Shown: piece after piece, positions 46,463 to 55,901 of the stretch
Numbering within the stretch: the stretch's first letter is position 1
Layout: the number at the start of each line of letters is the position of its first letter
Origin: CAZDET01 sp964504335
Lineage (GTDB): Bacteria; Bacteroidota; Bacteroidia; Chitinophagales; Saprospiraceae
Reading direction: 5' to 3'
NCBI GenBank assembly: GCA_964504335.1
Contig: CAZDET010000009.1
Location: 44,185-108,184, forward strand
Length of the DNA stretch: 64,000 nt
Made by a program: the position numbers and the translations under genes
The notes under the pieces: model-generated
The model's database searches: none
The model's input: the letters and a program-made list of their open reading frames with translations, nothing else
Told to the model about the DNA's origin: nothing

Positions 46463-49400
46463 ATGAAAATAAGAGGATACATTTCCGCGCTGTTGCTGCT
46501 TGGCCTGGGGAGTGCGCTCTATGGTCAGGTGACTATCACCGGGACGGTGACCGACCCGGACGGTAGCCCTTTGACCGGGGTGACGATTCTCGAACAAGGA
46601 ACCGCCAACGGCACCATCACGGCCTTCGACGGGAGCTACTCCCTGACCGTTGCAGGCCGGGAGGCCGTATTGGTGTTTACGTACATTGGCCGGCAATCCA
46701 AAACACAGACCATCGGAGATCAGACGGAAATCAACGTCGTGCTCGAAGAAGATACCGGCTTATTGCAGGAGGTCGTGGTAACGGCCCTCGGCTTTGAAGA
46801 GGACCGCGACGAGCTCGGCTACGCCAGCTCAAATGTCGATGGCCAGCAGCTGGTCAAGTCTGGCGAACCGACGCTACTCAATGCCCTGTCCGGGCGTTCC
46901 TCGGGCGTGCGCATCACCCGCAACTCGGGCGACCCCGGCGCCGGTGCCTACATTCAAATCCGAGGTGTCTCCACCATCACCCGCGACAACCAGCCGCTCA
47001 TCGTCATCGATGGTATCCCCATCAGCAACGACGTGCGGGGCAATAGCTCCTCCGGCGGCGTCAACCAGGAATCGCGCCTCAACGACCTCAATCCCAACGA
47101 TATCGAGAGTATTACGGTATTGAAAGGAGCCTCCGCAGCGGCACTCTGGGGTACGAGAGCCCTGGGGGGAGTCATCCTGATCACTACCAAGAGCGGGAAG
47201 CTGGGCAGTAAAACCCAGGTGACCTATCGCACTACCTACTCCATCGACCGCATCAACCAGCGCTATCCGCTACAAACAAAATTCGGGCAAGGCGACAACG
47301 GCGTCTTCAATGCCCGGGCCCGCGATTCTTGGGGCGATCGCATCTCCGACCGCAGCGGCGCTGCCGATGAATTCGATACCAATGGTGAGTTTTTTGTAGA
47401 TCAGGATGGGCGGACTTACTTCCCCATCACCAGCAAAAACTCGCAGGAGCTCTTCGACGATTCCAATTTCGATCAGATTTTTGACGACGGCTACTTCTGG
47501 GAAAATAACCTCAGTATTACCGGAGGTAATGAAAATACCGCCATCTACTTTAGTCTGGGGGATCTCGACCAACAGGGCATCATCCGCAACAACTCCGACT
47601 ACCGCCGGACCACCGCGCGGGTCAACGCCCGCCACCTCTTTACTGACAACATTCGCCTCAAGGTGACTTCTAATTACTCCCGCACCGAATCCAACCGCAT
47701 TCAAAAGGGGGCGAACTCCTCCGGGCTCTACCTAGGACTATTGCGGACACCAGCCGACTTCGACAACTCAGGTTACCGCGGCGACTACTTCGCCAGCCAA
47801 TCCGCAGCACCGGTCGCCAACCGCCATCGCTCCTACCGCGAGCCACTGGCCGCCGACGGAACGCCCGTGTACAATAACCCCCAGTGGACCATCAACGAAC
47901 AGGAGAACAACGCCAACGTAAATCGATTCATCTCCAGCTTCGAACTGACGATCAACCCCGTTCCCTGGATAGACCTGATCGGGCGCGTCGGTATCGACCA
48001 CTATAGCGAACAGCGCAACGAATTCTTCACACCCGGCTCCGCATCGGGGGCCTTCCGCTCGGGGCTATACGAGCAATCGCTGGCGACCAACACCATTTTC
48101 AATATGGACTACATCGCCCGGGCGTCGCGCTATCTGACCAGCGATATCAATGCCGAATTGCTAGTCGGGTTCAACTACAATAACCGTTCCCGCACGGTGA
48201 ATGGCGTTACTACTACTAACTTCATTCAGTTTGCCGATGTCGCCGGAGTAGTGCGCGACGTCGACAACGCCTTGCCGGAGAACGTGACGAACGTCAGCAC
48301 CCAAGGCAGTGAGCGCACGGCCGGGGTGTATTCCTCGCTTTCGCTATCCGGTTGGGACAGGGTCTTCCTAACCGGTACTATCCGGGCCGAGTCGGCTTCT
48401 ACCTTTGGCGATGATTCTGACAACACGTTCTACTTCCCGTCGGTCTCGCTGGCCTATCAGTTTATCCAGTCGGATGCGGCCGTTGGTCCCATTTCCTTCG
48501 GGAAATTGCGCGCTTCCTACGGGGAGGTAGGGGTACAGCCCGCGCGCTACAATACCTCGAACGTATTCGTCTCGCCCAGCTTCGGAGACGCCTTCGGCGG
48601 CGATCTGAACCTGGGCCTGTACGGCAACGGCGGTTTCGTGCCCAGCTCCAGCCGGGGTAATGCCTCGCTGCTGCCCGAGCGGAAGAAAGAACTCGAATTT
48701 GGGGCAGACCTGCGCTTCTTCGACGATCGGCTATCGTTGAGTGGTACCTACTTTTCCAACCGTACCGAGGATGTGCTCCTCGATTTCCCGGTAGCCAACT
48801 CTCGCGGCTACAGCCAGGTCTACGCCAACGGAGCCGAAATTGAAAACGAAGGCCTCGAACTCGATCTCGGCTACAGCCTGATTCGCACACAGGATGTATC
48901 GCTCGATTTCCAGGTAACCTTTACGCAGGTGGAAAATACCGTGACCGACCTGCAGGGGGTTGAATCGATCAACCTCGGTGGGCTGTCGGCCGTCAATGCC
49001 CGCGCCGTAGAGGGGCAGCCCCTGGGCGTGCTTTGGGGATCGCGCACCTTACGCGACGAATCCGGCAATATTGTGTTCGATGAATTTGGCTTTCCGGTGC
49101 AGGACGATCGCGAAGGTGTGATCGGCGATCCAAACCCGGATTGGCAAGGTTCCTTCCTCACCGGATTCCGGTACAAGAATTTGAGTATCTCCGTATTCTT
49201 CGAAACCTTCCAGGGGGCGGATATCTACGCCGGTACCAAATCCGTGCTCTTCGATCTGGGGCGCTGGGAGGATTCGGCCATCGAAACAACCGCTACTCGT
49301 AATCTCTTCGAGGCCAACGGCGACATCATCAACATCGGCGAAACCTTCCGCGGAACCGTCGGCGATTTCGGAGCCGGGCCGGTAGCCCTTACCGAGCCCT

Positions 49401-49705
49401 GGTACAACGGCGACGGCGGCTTCTTCGGCAACGGCAACGACGAACTCTACATCGAAGACGGCTCCTGGACCCGCCTGCGGGAGGTAAATATCGCCTACCG
49501 CTTCCGTTCCGGGTGGCTCGAAGACCGGCTGGGAATCGGTGCCCTGGAAGTATCCGTAACGGGCCGCAACCTGGTGCTCTGGACGGATTTCGAAGGCAAC
49601 GATCCCGACACCAACCTCTCGGGGATTAGCGTCGCGCGGGGGATCGATTACTTCAACAACCCCGGCACGCAGTCCTATCTGTTCAACTTGCAAGTCGAAT
49701 TTTAA
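46463..49705 (+). CDS. SusC/RagA-type TonB-linked outer-membrane transporter
   Basis: A 1080-aa outer-membrane protein. It has a signal peptide (MKIRGYISALLLLGLGSALYG), a carboxypeptidase-D-like beta-sandwich (VTITGTVTDPDGSPLTGVTI), the SusC signature LQEVVVTALGFEEDRDELGYA, a plug domain with the RGVSTITRDNQPLIVIDGIP motif, and a long 22-strand barrel ending in FNLQVEF. It works with the SusD-like lipoprotein that follows 38 bp later to import oligomers by TonB energy. The ligand is unknown. Confidence 0.95.
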   Translation: MKIRGYISALLLLGLGSALYGQVTITGTVTDPDGSPLTGVTILEQGTANGTITAFDGSYSLTVAGREAVLVFTYIGRQSKTQTIGDQTEINVVLEEDTGLLQEVVVTALGFEEDRDELGYASSNVDGQQLVKSGEPTLLNALSGRSSGVRITRNSGDPGAGAYIQIRGVSTITRDNQPLIVIDGIPISNDVRGNSSSGGVNQESRLNDLNPNDIESITVLKGASAAALWGTRALGGVILITTKSGKLGSKTQVTYRTTYSIDRINQRYPLQTKFGQGDNGVFNARARDSWGDRISDRSGAADEFDTNGEFFVDQDGRTYFPITSKNSQELFDDSNFDQIFDDGYFWENNLSITGGNENTAIYFSLGDLDQQGIIRNNSDYRRTTARVNARHLFTDNIRLKVTSNYSRTESNRIQKGANSSGLYLGLLRTPADFDNSGYRGDYFASQSAAPVANRHRSYREPLAADGTPVYNNPQWTINEQENNANVNRFISSFELTINPVPWIDLIGRVGIDHYSEQRNEFFTPGSASGAFRSGLYEQSLATNTIFNMDYIARASRYLTSDINAELLVGFNYNNRSRTVNGVTTTNFIQFADVAGVVRDVDNALPENVTNVSTQGSERTAGVYSSLSLSGWDRVFLTGTIRAESASTFGDDSDNTFYFPSVSLAYQFIQSDAAVGPISFGKLRASYGEVGVQPARYNTSNVFVSPSFGDAFGGDLNLGLYGNGGFVPSSSRGNASLLPERKKELEFGADLRFFDDRLSLSGTYFSNRTEDVLLDFPVANSRGYSQVYANGAEIENEGLELDLGYSLIRTQDVSLDFQVTFTQVENTVTDLQGVESINLGGLSAVNARAVEGQPLGVLWGSRTLRDESGNIVFDEFGFPVQDDREGVIGDPNPDWQGSFLTGFRYKNLSISVFFETFQGADIYAGTKSVLFDLGRWEDSAIETTATRNLFEANGDIINIGETFRGTVGDFGAGPVALTEPWYNGDGGFFGNGNDELYIEDGSWTRLREVNIAYRFRSGWLEDRLGIGALEVSVTGRNLVLWTDFEGNDPDTNLSGISVARGIDYFNNPGTQSYLFNLQVEF

Positions 49706-49743
49706 ATCATCCGCCGGAAAGGCGTCAAAAAGAATATAGACCA

Positions 49744-51156
49744 ATGAAACGATTATTTTTTCTTTTAGGCCTGTCGGTACTGGCTGTTTCCTGCGGCGAT
49801 CTGGTCGACGGGATCAATGAGGATCCGAACAATCCGACTAGTGCTTCCTTCGAAAATATCCTGACGGGATCGGAAGTGGGGCACATCATTCTCAATACTG
49901 GAGAAACAGCTCGCCGGGCGGGTATTTTCTGCGGTTACTACACGGGGATCGACCGGCAGCACTTCGGCTTCAGTCAATACACTCTGACGACGGCGGATTT
50001 CAATAGCCTCTGGTTTGATGCCTATGTCGATACTTATCGCAATGCCTTCGAAGCGGAACGCGCTGCTGCTGAGTCGGGCATTGGAGGGGTAACAAAGGGT
50101 ATTACTCAAGTGATCCAGGCCCACGCCATCGGGGTGGCTGCTTCCTTGTACGGGGATGTACCGTTCCGCGAAGCCGGGCAAATCGAGATCGAAAATCCGG
50201 TTTACGAAGATCAGCTAGCGGTGTTTGCGGGTGTTCAAGAGCTCCTTGACGACGCCATCCTCAATCTGCAAACGGGTGCCGACCGGCCTCCGGGCGGTGC
50301 CGATATCTTCTTCGATGGCAATCCGCAACCCTGGATCGAAGTGGCTCACACGCTCAAAGCCCGGTTTTTCATGATCACCAAGGACTACGCGTCGGCCTAT
50401 GCCGAAGCGCAGCAAGGGATTAGTTCCTTTGAAAACGGGCTGTTCGGCCCCCACGGAATGGGACTGGAAGAATCAAACCTGACCTACCAGTTCTTCGCCG
50501 TCGCCGTGCGCGGGGCGGATGTAATTACCTCCGAATATTTTGCCAGCCTGATTCAGTCGGACCCGACGATCAATCCCATCCCCGGCAATTATCGCGGGAA
50601 TGCCAAGACCGACGAAACGGCCCGCTTCAACTTTTACTTCGTGATCAATAACCTGGGTGTGCAGCCAAATACCGAAACAGGTTTTGCTGCCCAAATGGCC
50701 CCGGCACCGATCGTGACACACTCCGAAAATTTGCTGACCCTGGCCGAGGCGGGAGCCCGCTCGCAGGATTTCGCCACCGGACTCCGCCATCTCAATGAAT
50801 TTCGGGCCTTCATGGCCGGCGGTGGATATCTGACCAATGCCGACCCCACTCAGTTGCTTTATGAAGCCTACGTCGAGGAGGACTTTAATGCGGGAGGAAT
50901 GGCCAATACAATGAATGAATCGGCATCCGAGGCCCTGCTGCGCGAAATTCTGGAAGAACGCTACGTGACCTTCTTCGGTCAAGTCGAAGGATTCAACGAT
51001 ACGCGGCGGACGCAGAATGCGCTCGGCGTACCACCCAATATCCAAGGATCGGATCTACCGCAGCGCTTCCTGTATCCTCAGACCGAACTCGACCGCAACA
51101 GTAATGCTCCAGACCCCATTCCGGGACTGTTCGATCGAACTACGGTCAACCAATAG
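49744..51156 (+). CDS. SusD/RagB-like substrate-binding lipoprotein
   Basis: A 470-aa surface lipoprotein (LSVLAVSCGDLVDGINEDPNNP) of the SusD-like helical repeat fold. The opening GINEDPNNPTSAS, VIQAHAIGVAASLYGDVPFREAGQ and late EILEERYVTFFGQVEGFNDTRRTQN are typical of SusD-like_2 members. It forms the lid of the SusC channel encoded upstream. No carbohydrate-active enzyme is adjacent, so the cargo may be peptide, nucleic acid or another ester rather than a glycan. Confidence 0.93.
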   Translation: MKRLFFLLGLSVLAVSCGDLVDGINEDPNNPTSASFENILTGSEVGHIILNTGETARRAGIFCGYYTGIDRQHFGFSQYTLTTADFNSLWFDAYVDTYRNAFEAERAAAESGIGGVTKGITQVIQAHAIGVAASLYGDVPFREAGQIEIENPVYEDQLAVFAGVQELLDDAILNLQTGADRPPGGADIFFDGNPQPWIEVAHTLKARFFMITKDYASAYAEAQQGISSFENGLFGPHGMGLEESNLTYQFFAVAVRGADVITSEYFASLIQSDPTINPIPGNYRGNAKTDETARFNFYFVINNLGVQPNTETGFAAQMAPAPIVTHSENLLTLAEAGARSQDFATGLRHLNEFRAFMAGGGYLTNADPTQLLYEAYVEEDFNAGGMANTMNESASEALLREILEERYVTFFGQVEGFNDTRRTQNALGVPPNIQGSDLPQRFLYPQTELDRNSNAPDPIPGLFDRTTVNQ

Positions 51157-51180
51157 CCCAACTTTAAATTCGAATACGCA

Positions 51181-53037
51181 ATGATGAAAACGAAATATAT
51201 CCTCCTGGTACTTGCCATTGGCTTTTTAGGTGCTTGCGACGACGAAAACGGCGTCACCATCAACGATGATGTGCTTCAAATTTTAACAGCCAGTCTGAAT
51301 GGTGAACGCGTCAGTGGTAATCCTACGGACCTGCCGCGCGATATCGAAATCGAATTGATTTTTTCGCATACGCTGAATACCGCAGAACTGGAATCGGCCC
51401 TCACTCTAAACGGAGGCGGCGGTTCGGTACCGCTTACGATCAGCTACTCCAACACGAATTCCACGGTTACCATCCGGCCCTCCTCGGAATTGGATTTTGA
51501 AACAACCTATACGCTTACCGTGCCGGCAGGGAGCTATGGCCAGGAGCGAGGGCGCGAGCTGACCGAGGATTTTCAACTCACTTTTACCACGGCACCATTC
51601 GTGCCGGCCAACGTGACGCTCGGAAGCGATGTATCCGACATCAATGAAGACGGTGGCGTTGCCACCGTGACCGTAACATTAAGCATGGAAATCGAGCTGG
51701 ATGTAGAGGTGACGCTCGCTTTTGCCGGAGATGCCTTGGAAGGGGTCGACTACACCGCTTCCGCCACCACCGTGCAGTTGGCCGCCGGCGAGACCAGCGC
51801 GACCATCGAGCTGACCGCCCAGCAAGACGCTGACATCGAAGGGACCGAAACCATCGACATATCGATTGCATCCGTAGTGAATGCCGAGGAACTCACGCCG
51901 CAACTATTGACGATCACCTTGACGGACGACGACCTGGATAGCAACGGCGACGGCACGCCCGATCAAGGCTTCCTCATCAATGAAGTCCTCTTCGATCCCC
52001 CGGGTGGGGATGCCGGAGATGCCAACGGCGACGGCACGCGCAGCCCTTCCGAGGATGAGTTCATCGAATTTTATAACGACTCGGATCAGCCGGTGGACAT
52101 GAGTGGGTTCACCCTGTTCGACGCCAATAACCTGGAAACCATGGAGCCCCGGCATACCTTCCCGGATGGTACGATTATCCCACCCGGTGGGGTATATGTC
52201 CTTTTCGGTGGTGGTACACCAGCCGGAGACTTCGGTACCGCTCAAGTAGCGGTTACAACGACGGGTAATATGAACTTATCGAATGCCGATGATAAGATCA
52301 CTATTCTCGATACGGAAGGCAATGAGTTTATCACCTTCGACACGCAAGTAGAGGGTGCAGGGATCGGCTTCGGCGAAGATCAATCAGTGACCCGCAATCC
52401 GGATATCAACGGCGATTTTGCATTGCACACCGTAGCTGCACCGGATGTGGCTTTCTCTCCCGGCAAGCGGGCAGACGGTACCAACTTCGACGGCAGTGTC
52501 GATCCCGGCCAGGGGTTGATCATCAACGAAGTGCTCTACGATCCGCCGGGTGGCGACGCGGGCGACGCCAATGGCGACGGGATGCGGAGCGCCTCCGAGG
52601 ATGAATTTATCGAATTCTACAACGACTCCGATCAGGAGGTCGATCTCAGCGGTTATCAGCTCTTCGATGCCAACAACCTGGAGACGATGACTCCCCGACA
52701 TGTATTCCCCGAAGGGACGGTCATCCCGGCACGTGGGGTATATGTCCTCTTTGGCGGCGGAACGCCCACCGGCACGTTTGGCGGCGCTCAGGTAGCCGCC
52801 ACAACTACGGGCAATATGAACCTGAACAATGCCGGAGACAAAATCACTATCCTCGATCCGCAGGGAAATGTTTTTCTGACCTTCGATACGGCGGTAGAAG
52901 GGGCCGGAATCGATTTTGGCTCCGATCAATCTGTTACCCGTAACCCGGATATTGATGGGGCCTTCGATTTGCACACCAATGCCAATGCCATGCTGCTGTT
53001 TTCGCCAGGTACACGGGCGGATGGGAGTAGTTTTTGA
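51181..53037 (+). CDS. Lipoprotein with Ig-like, Calx-beta and two lamin-tail domains
   Basis: A 618-aa surface lipoprotein (AIGFLGACDDEN). Domains in order: an Ig-like_5 domain (about 30-140), Calx-beta (about 145-250, VSDINEDGGVATVTVTLS), then two lamin-tail domains of period 182 residues that begin at N267 and N449 (INEVLFDPPGGDAGDANGDG and INEVLYDPPGGDAGDANGDG). The acidic DANGDG loops suggest calcium binding. Lamin-tail domains often occur in extracellular nucleases and esterases of Bacteroidota, but no catalytic domain is present. The gene is 24 bp after susD, so it is probably an extra surface-binding subunit. Confidence 0.87.
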   Translation: MMKTKYILLVLAIGFLGACDDENGVTINDDVLQILTASLNGERVSGNPTDLPRDIEIELIFSHTLNTAELESALTLNGGGGSVPLTISYSNTNSTVTIRPSSELDFETTYTLTVPAGSYGQERGRELTEDFQLTFTTAPFVPANVTLGSDVSDINEDGGVATVTVTLSMEIELDVEVTLAFAGDALEGVDYTASATTVQLAAGETSATIELTAQQDADIEGTETIDISIASVVNAEELTPQLLTITLTDDDLDSNGDGTPDQGFLINEVLFDPPGGDAGDANGDGTRSPSEDEFIEFYNDSDQPVDMSGFTLFDANNLETMEPRHTFPDGTIIPPGGVYVLFGGGTPAGDFGTAQVAVTTTGNMNLSNADDKITILDTEGNEFITFDTQVEGAGIGFGEDQSVTRNPDINGDFALHTVAAPDVAFSPGKRADGTNFDGSVDPGQGLIINEVLYDPPGGDAGDANGDGMRSASEDEFIEFYNDSDQEVDLSGYQLFDANNLETMTPRHVFPEGTVIPARGVYVLFGGGTPTGTFGGAQVAATTTGNMNLNNAGDKITILDPQGNVFLTFDTAVEGAGIDFGSDQSVTRNPDIDGAFDLHTNANAMLLFSPGTRADGSSF

Positions 53038-53067
53038 TGTGCTGATCCTTTGATGCTGTGATGAATG
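53036..53067 (+). repeat. 8-bp tandem repeat at the stop of the lamin-tail gene
   Basis: GATGTGCT, GATCCTTT, GATGCTGT and GATGAATG follow in register. The TGA stop (53035-53037) overlaps the first GAT. Confidence 0.65.
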
Positions 53068-53105
53068 TGCCGATTTTTTAATTGGCCAATGAGTCGATGT
53101 GCTAG

Positions 53106-53155
53106 CTCAGGTGGTGAATTCCGTTGTTCGATAGACCGGCGGTTCATCACCTGAG
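53106..53155. repeat. 13-bp imperfect inverted repeat
   Basis: CTCAGGTGGTGAA (53106-53118) pairs with TTCATCACCTGAG (53143-53155) with one G-T across 24 nt. Its right arm CCTGAGTAAAG resembles the right arm CCTGAGTAAGAG of the hairpin at 5.6 kb. Confidence 0.6.
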
Positions 53156-53170
53156 TAAAGCGGTATTTAT

Positions 53171-53197
53171 TAAGAGATGCTACCATAGCATCTCTAA
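53171..53197. mobile_element. 21-bp palindromic element, copy B
   Basis: GAGATGCTA-CCA-TAGCATCTC (53174-53194) is flanked by TAA on both sides. The stems equal copies A and C; only the three loop bases differ (CCA instead of TGT). Confidence 0.75.
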
Positions 53198-53243
53198 AGC
53201 ATTAACATCCGTCGAAGACGACCTTAAAGAATTTGTCAGCGGC

Positions 53244-54605
53244 ATGAAGAACCGACGCGTTATATTTTTCTTGTTTGCGCTATCAATTCTCGCCTGCGAG
53301 GAAGATAGTATGTCCCCCCCGCCATTGGCGGTACTCAGTGTGCAAATAAACGGTACGACTCTTTCGGATGGAGCAACCGGTGTATCTCCAACTGCACAAA
53401 TCGTTCTTACCTTCTCGGAGCAGGTCGATCCCGGCCGCTTCGGGCAGGCTTTTTCTCTAATGGAAGAAGGGGGAGCCGACGTGCCGGTCGATATCCGCTA
53501 CACGGGAGGGGGCGCACGCGTGGAGGTAGAAGCCGTGTTGGCCTTTGAAACTACCTACCAGCTCGATTTATCGACCGAGCCCATCGGACAATCGGGCAGC
53601 GCCCTGGCGATGCCGCTGCGACGGCGCTTTACTACGATAGAGGAGGGAATGGTAGCCTCCCTGGCACCCTGCACGGCGGCCGGGACCGAATGCCTTCGAA
53701 CGCTCATGCTTTCAGGCAACATGGGGACCCAAGGGACATTTGGTTTTTACAGCAGTTTTCCGCTCGACGCGTCGTTCGCCAACCAATCGGATCTGCGCGG
53801 AGCGATAATTGCGGTGCACGGGCAAAACCGAAACGCCGACGATTATTTCCGCTACTTAACGGCTAGCCTACAGCAGGCGGGTCTAACCGATGAGGTGTTG
53901 CTTATTGCTCCCTTTTTCTCGGGCGGTAGCAGTACCCCTGGCCAGGTCTTCTGGTCGACCCGCGGCTGGCGGGAAGGGCAGTCTTCGGATGATGTGTTAA
54001 ATATTTCCTCCTTCGAGGTGATTGATGAAATCCTAGCGGCAGTGGGCGACACGGATCAGTTTCCGGCGATGGAGCAAATTGTCATTACCGGCCATTCTTC
54101 TGGAGGACTTTTCACGCACGTGTATGCTGCGGCCAATACCACCGAAACTCAGTATCCGGATCTAGACTTTCAGTATGTCGTAGCCAACAGCCAGTATTTT
54201 TACTATCCGGAGGATGTCCGTTTCGATCCGATCACGGAGACCTTTACCGAACCGACCAACTGCCCTACCTTCAACCAATGGCCGCAGGGATTCGTGGGTA
54301 CGCCCAACTATCTGGGGGGGCAGTCAGAAACGACCGTCGATCGCCAGCTCGTCGAGCGGCAGGTCACCTACCTGCTGGGCACCAGAGATACCGTAACCAC
54401 CGGAAGCCTGAATACCACCGACTGCGCTGCCGTGGCCTTGGGTGAAAACCGCTTCAAACGGGGTACTTATATCTTGAGATTGATGAATACCTTTTATGCG
54501 GATACCCATCGCCACGCGCAGCTCCTCGTACCGGATGTAGGGCACAATGCGGAGGGGATGTACCAATCGCCGGCGTTTTTGGAGTGGTTGGAAGAGGCCT
54601 TCTAG
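53244..54605 (+). CDS. Lipoprotein with Ig-like domain and alpha/beta hydrolase domain
   Basis: A 453-aa envelope protein with lipobox (FALSILACEED). An Ig-like_5 domain (about 30-135, INGTTLSDGATGVSPTAQIVLTFSEQV) precedes an alpha/beta hydrolase with the oxyanion loop AVHGQNRNADDYFRYL, nucleophile elbow ITGHSSGGLFTH and likely His in VPDVGHNAEGMY. The Ig-like part resembles that of the gene upstream, so the two are probably functionally linked. ATG 53244 is chosen because the frame upstream crosses repeat DNA. An esterase or PHB-depolymerase-like role is possible. Confidence 0.82.
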   Translation: MKNRRVIFFLFALSILACEEDSMSPPPLAVLSVQINGTTLSDGATGVSPTAQIVLTFSEQVDPGRFGQAFSLMEEGGADVPVDIRYTGGGARVEVEAVLAFETTYQLDLSTEPIGQSGSALAMPLRRRFTTIEEGMVASLAPCTAAGTECLRTLMLSGNMGTQGTFGFYSSFPLDASFANQSDLRGAIIAVHGQNRNADDYFRYLTASLQQAGLTDEVLLIAPFFSGGSSTPGQVFWSTRGWREGQSSDDVLNISSFEVIDEILAAVGDTDQFPAMEQIVITGHSSGGLFTHVYAAANTTETQYPDLDFQYVVANSQYFYYPEDVRFDPITETFTEPTNCPTFNQWPQGFVGTPNYLGGQSETTVDRQLVERQVTYLLGTRDTVTTGSLNTTDCAAVALGENRFKRGTYILRLMNTFYADTHRHAQLLVPDVGHNAEGMYQSPAFLEWLEEAF

Positions 54606-54615
54606 TTGGGCTGAG

Positions 54616-55728
54616 TTATCCCGAAGTCAGCAAATGCCGCGTCTGCCGGTAGTAGAAATTGGCCTTTTCGAGGTGGCGCACCATTTCGTCCCGTTCCTTT
54701 TCCTGTAATTCGGCGGATTGCAGGATGAACATCGTATTCTGACCGATGATTTTTACGAGCTGATTGTGGACGCGTTTGGCAATGTCGAGCAGGATGGGAT
54801 CTTCAATAAAGGTCATTTCTCCTTCGATTTCGCGGGCGAGCCCGGCGCGATCCATCATCAGGTATTGCAGTTCACTGGCGTCGCCGCCGCGGGCAATAAC
54901 ATCGATTTTCTTTTCGAGCAGGATGATGGCCGCGTCCAGATATCGGGCCAGCTTCTGGGCCTGGGCCCGATTGTGTTCCTTGATAAAGGCCGACAACGGC
55001 TGTAAGGTGCTGCCCATCAGGCGAATCAGCCGACTTATATCCATCGCGCCCTCTTCTTCCACCCAGGGAAGCAGCCGCCATTGCTGGTGGATGTCGGGGG
55101 TTTCCTGATTAATAAATAACTGCCAGGGAGGTCCATCGGAGCTTTCATCGGAAAGGAGCAGCCCGCGATCGTAGACTTGTTCGGGTACCTCGGCAAAATC
55201 GCCCAACCCGAAGCGCTGGATGGAGGCGATACCGGCCGCTGCCGTGCGGAAGGCATCCGAAATGGGATCGCCGAAAGCCAGTTTGGCGTAAAAGAGCTCG
55301 CTGAAGCGCTGCGCCTGCTTATCTTGCACTTTTAATGTAGTCGCCACCACCGCCGGCACCCCAGCCCGCAAAAACAACTCCGCCTGCGCCCCCGTACTAC
55401 AGGCATTGAGCACCACCAGCTTGAGGTTGGGAAAGCCCGCAACTAGGGCCCCAATCCCCTTCGGATCGGTGGCATCCTCTTCCGTTACCAACGTACGGTT
55501 GTTGCCGTGGCCCGCAAAATGCAGGATGGTGATTTGATCGCGGTAAAAATTCAGATAATCGACCAGCTCGGCATTCGTCAGGCTCTCTTCCCGGAAGAGC
55601 CGGACCAGCTGAAAGTTCTCCAGCTCCCGCAGGATGCGCCACACGTTATAGCTCTCCTGGTGCAGCGCCGGCAGGAATTGCTGCGCGTCGTTGGAAAAAC
55701 CGAAGAGGAATACGGGGATGTCAGACAT
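54616..55728 (-). CDS. CHAT-domain (caspase-like) protease
   Basis: A 370-aa protein with an N-terminal CHAT domain (about 1-210) and a helical C-terminal part (about 230-370) without a recognised family. The catalytic dyad is H74 in LHFAGHGNN and C110 in LVVLNACSTGAQ, followed by the usual GVPAVVATTLKVQD strand. CHAT proteases often act as regulated effectors, as in TPR-CHAT with type III-E CRISPR or with gasdermins. No sensor domain such as TPR or WD40 is fused here, so the helical tail may recruit a partner. The next gene on this strand encodes a Clp-fold protease. Confidence 0.88.
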   Translation of the reverse strand: MSDIPVFLFGFSNDAQQFLPALHQESYNVWRILRELENFQLVRLFREESLTNAELVDYLNFYRDQITILHFAGHGNNRTLVTEEDATDPKGIGALVAGFPNLKLVVLNACSTGAQAELFLRAGVPAVVATTLKVQDKQAQRFSELFYAKLAFGDPISDAFRTAAAGIASIQRFGLGDFAEVPEQVYDRGLLLSDESSDGPPWQLFINQETPDIHQQWRLLPWVEEEGAMDISRLIRLMGSTLQPLSAFIKEHNRAQAQKLARYLDAAIILLEKKIDVIARGGDASELQYLMMDRAGLAREIEGEMTFIEDPILLDIAKRVHNQLVKIIGQNTMFILQSAELQEKERDEMVRHLEKANFYYRQTRHLLTSG

Positions 55729-55865
55729 GGGGTATTCTTTAGAGCTTAGTTCGTTTATTTTTTCGACTTGTCATTTCTTGGATCGTTAAATGTAACCAAG
55801 TAAGGAATATTGAACGAAAGAAAATTAAATCTTAAAGACCTATTGAACTATCCCGCTCTAATTCT

Positions 55866-55897
55866 GACACATTGGTAAATCGGCACATTGACATATC
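55866..55897 (-). repeat. 8-bp tandem repeat after the SDH-protease stop
   Basis: On the minus strand: GATATGTC, AATGTGCC, GATTTACC and AATGTGTC in register, joined to the TGA stop (55902-55904) by a related 9-bp unit GATGAGGTC. Confidence 0.65.
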
Positions 55898-55901
55898 GAC
55901 C

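Noticed and set aside
54616..55728. CRISPR-guided caspase or gasdermin-type operon
   Set aside because: No Cas protein, TPR fusion or gasdermin-like gene is adjacent to the CHAT gene.
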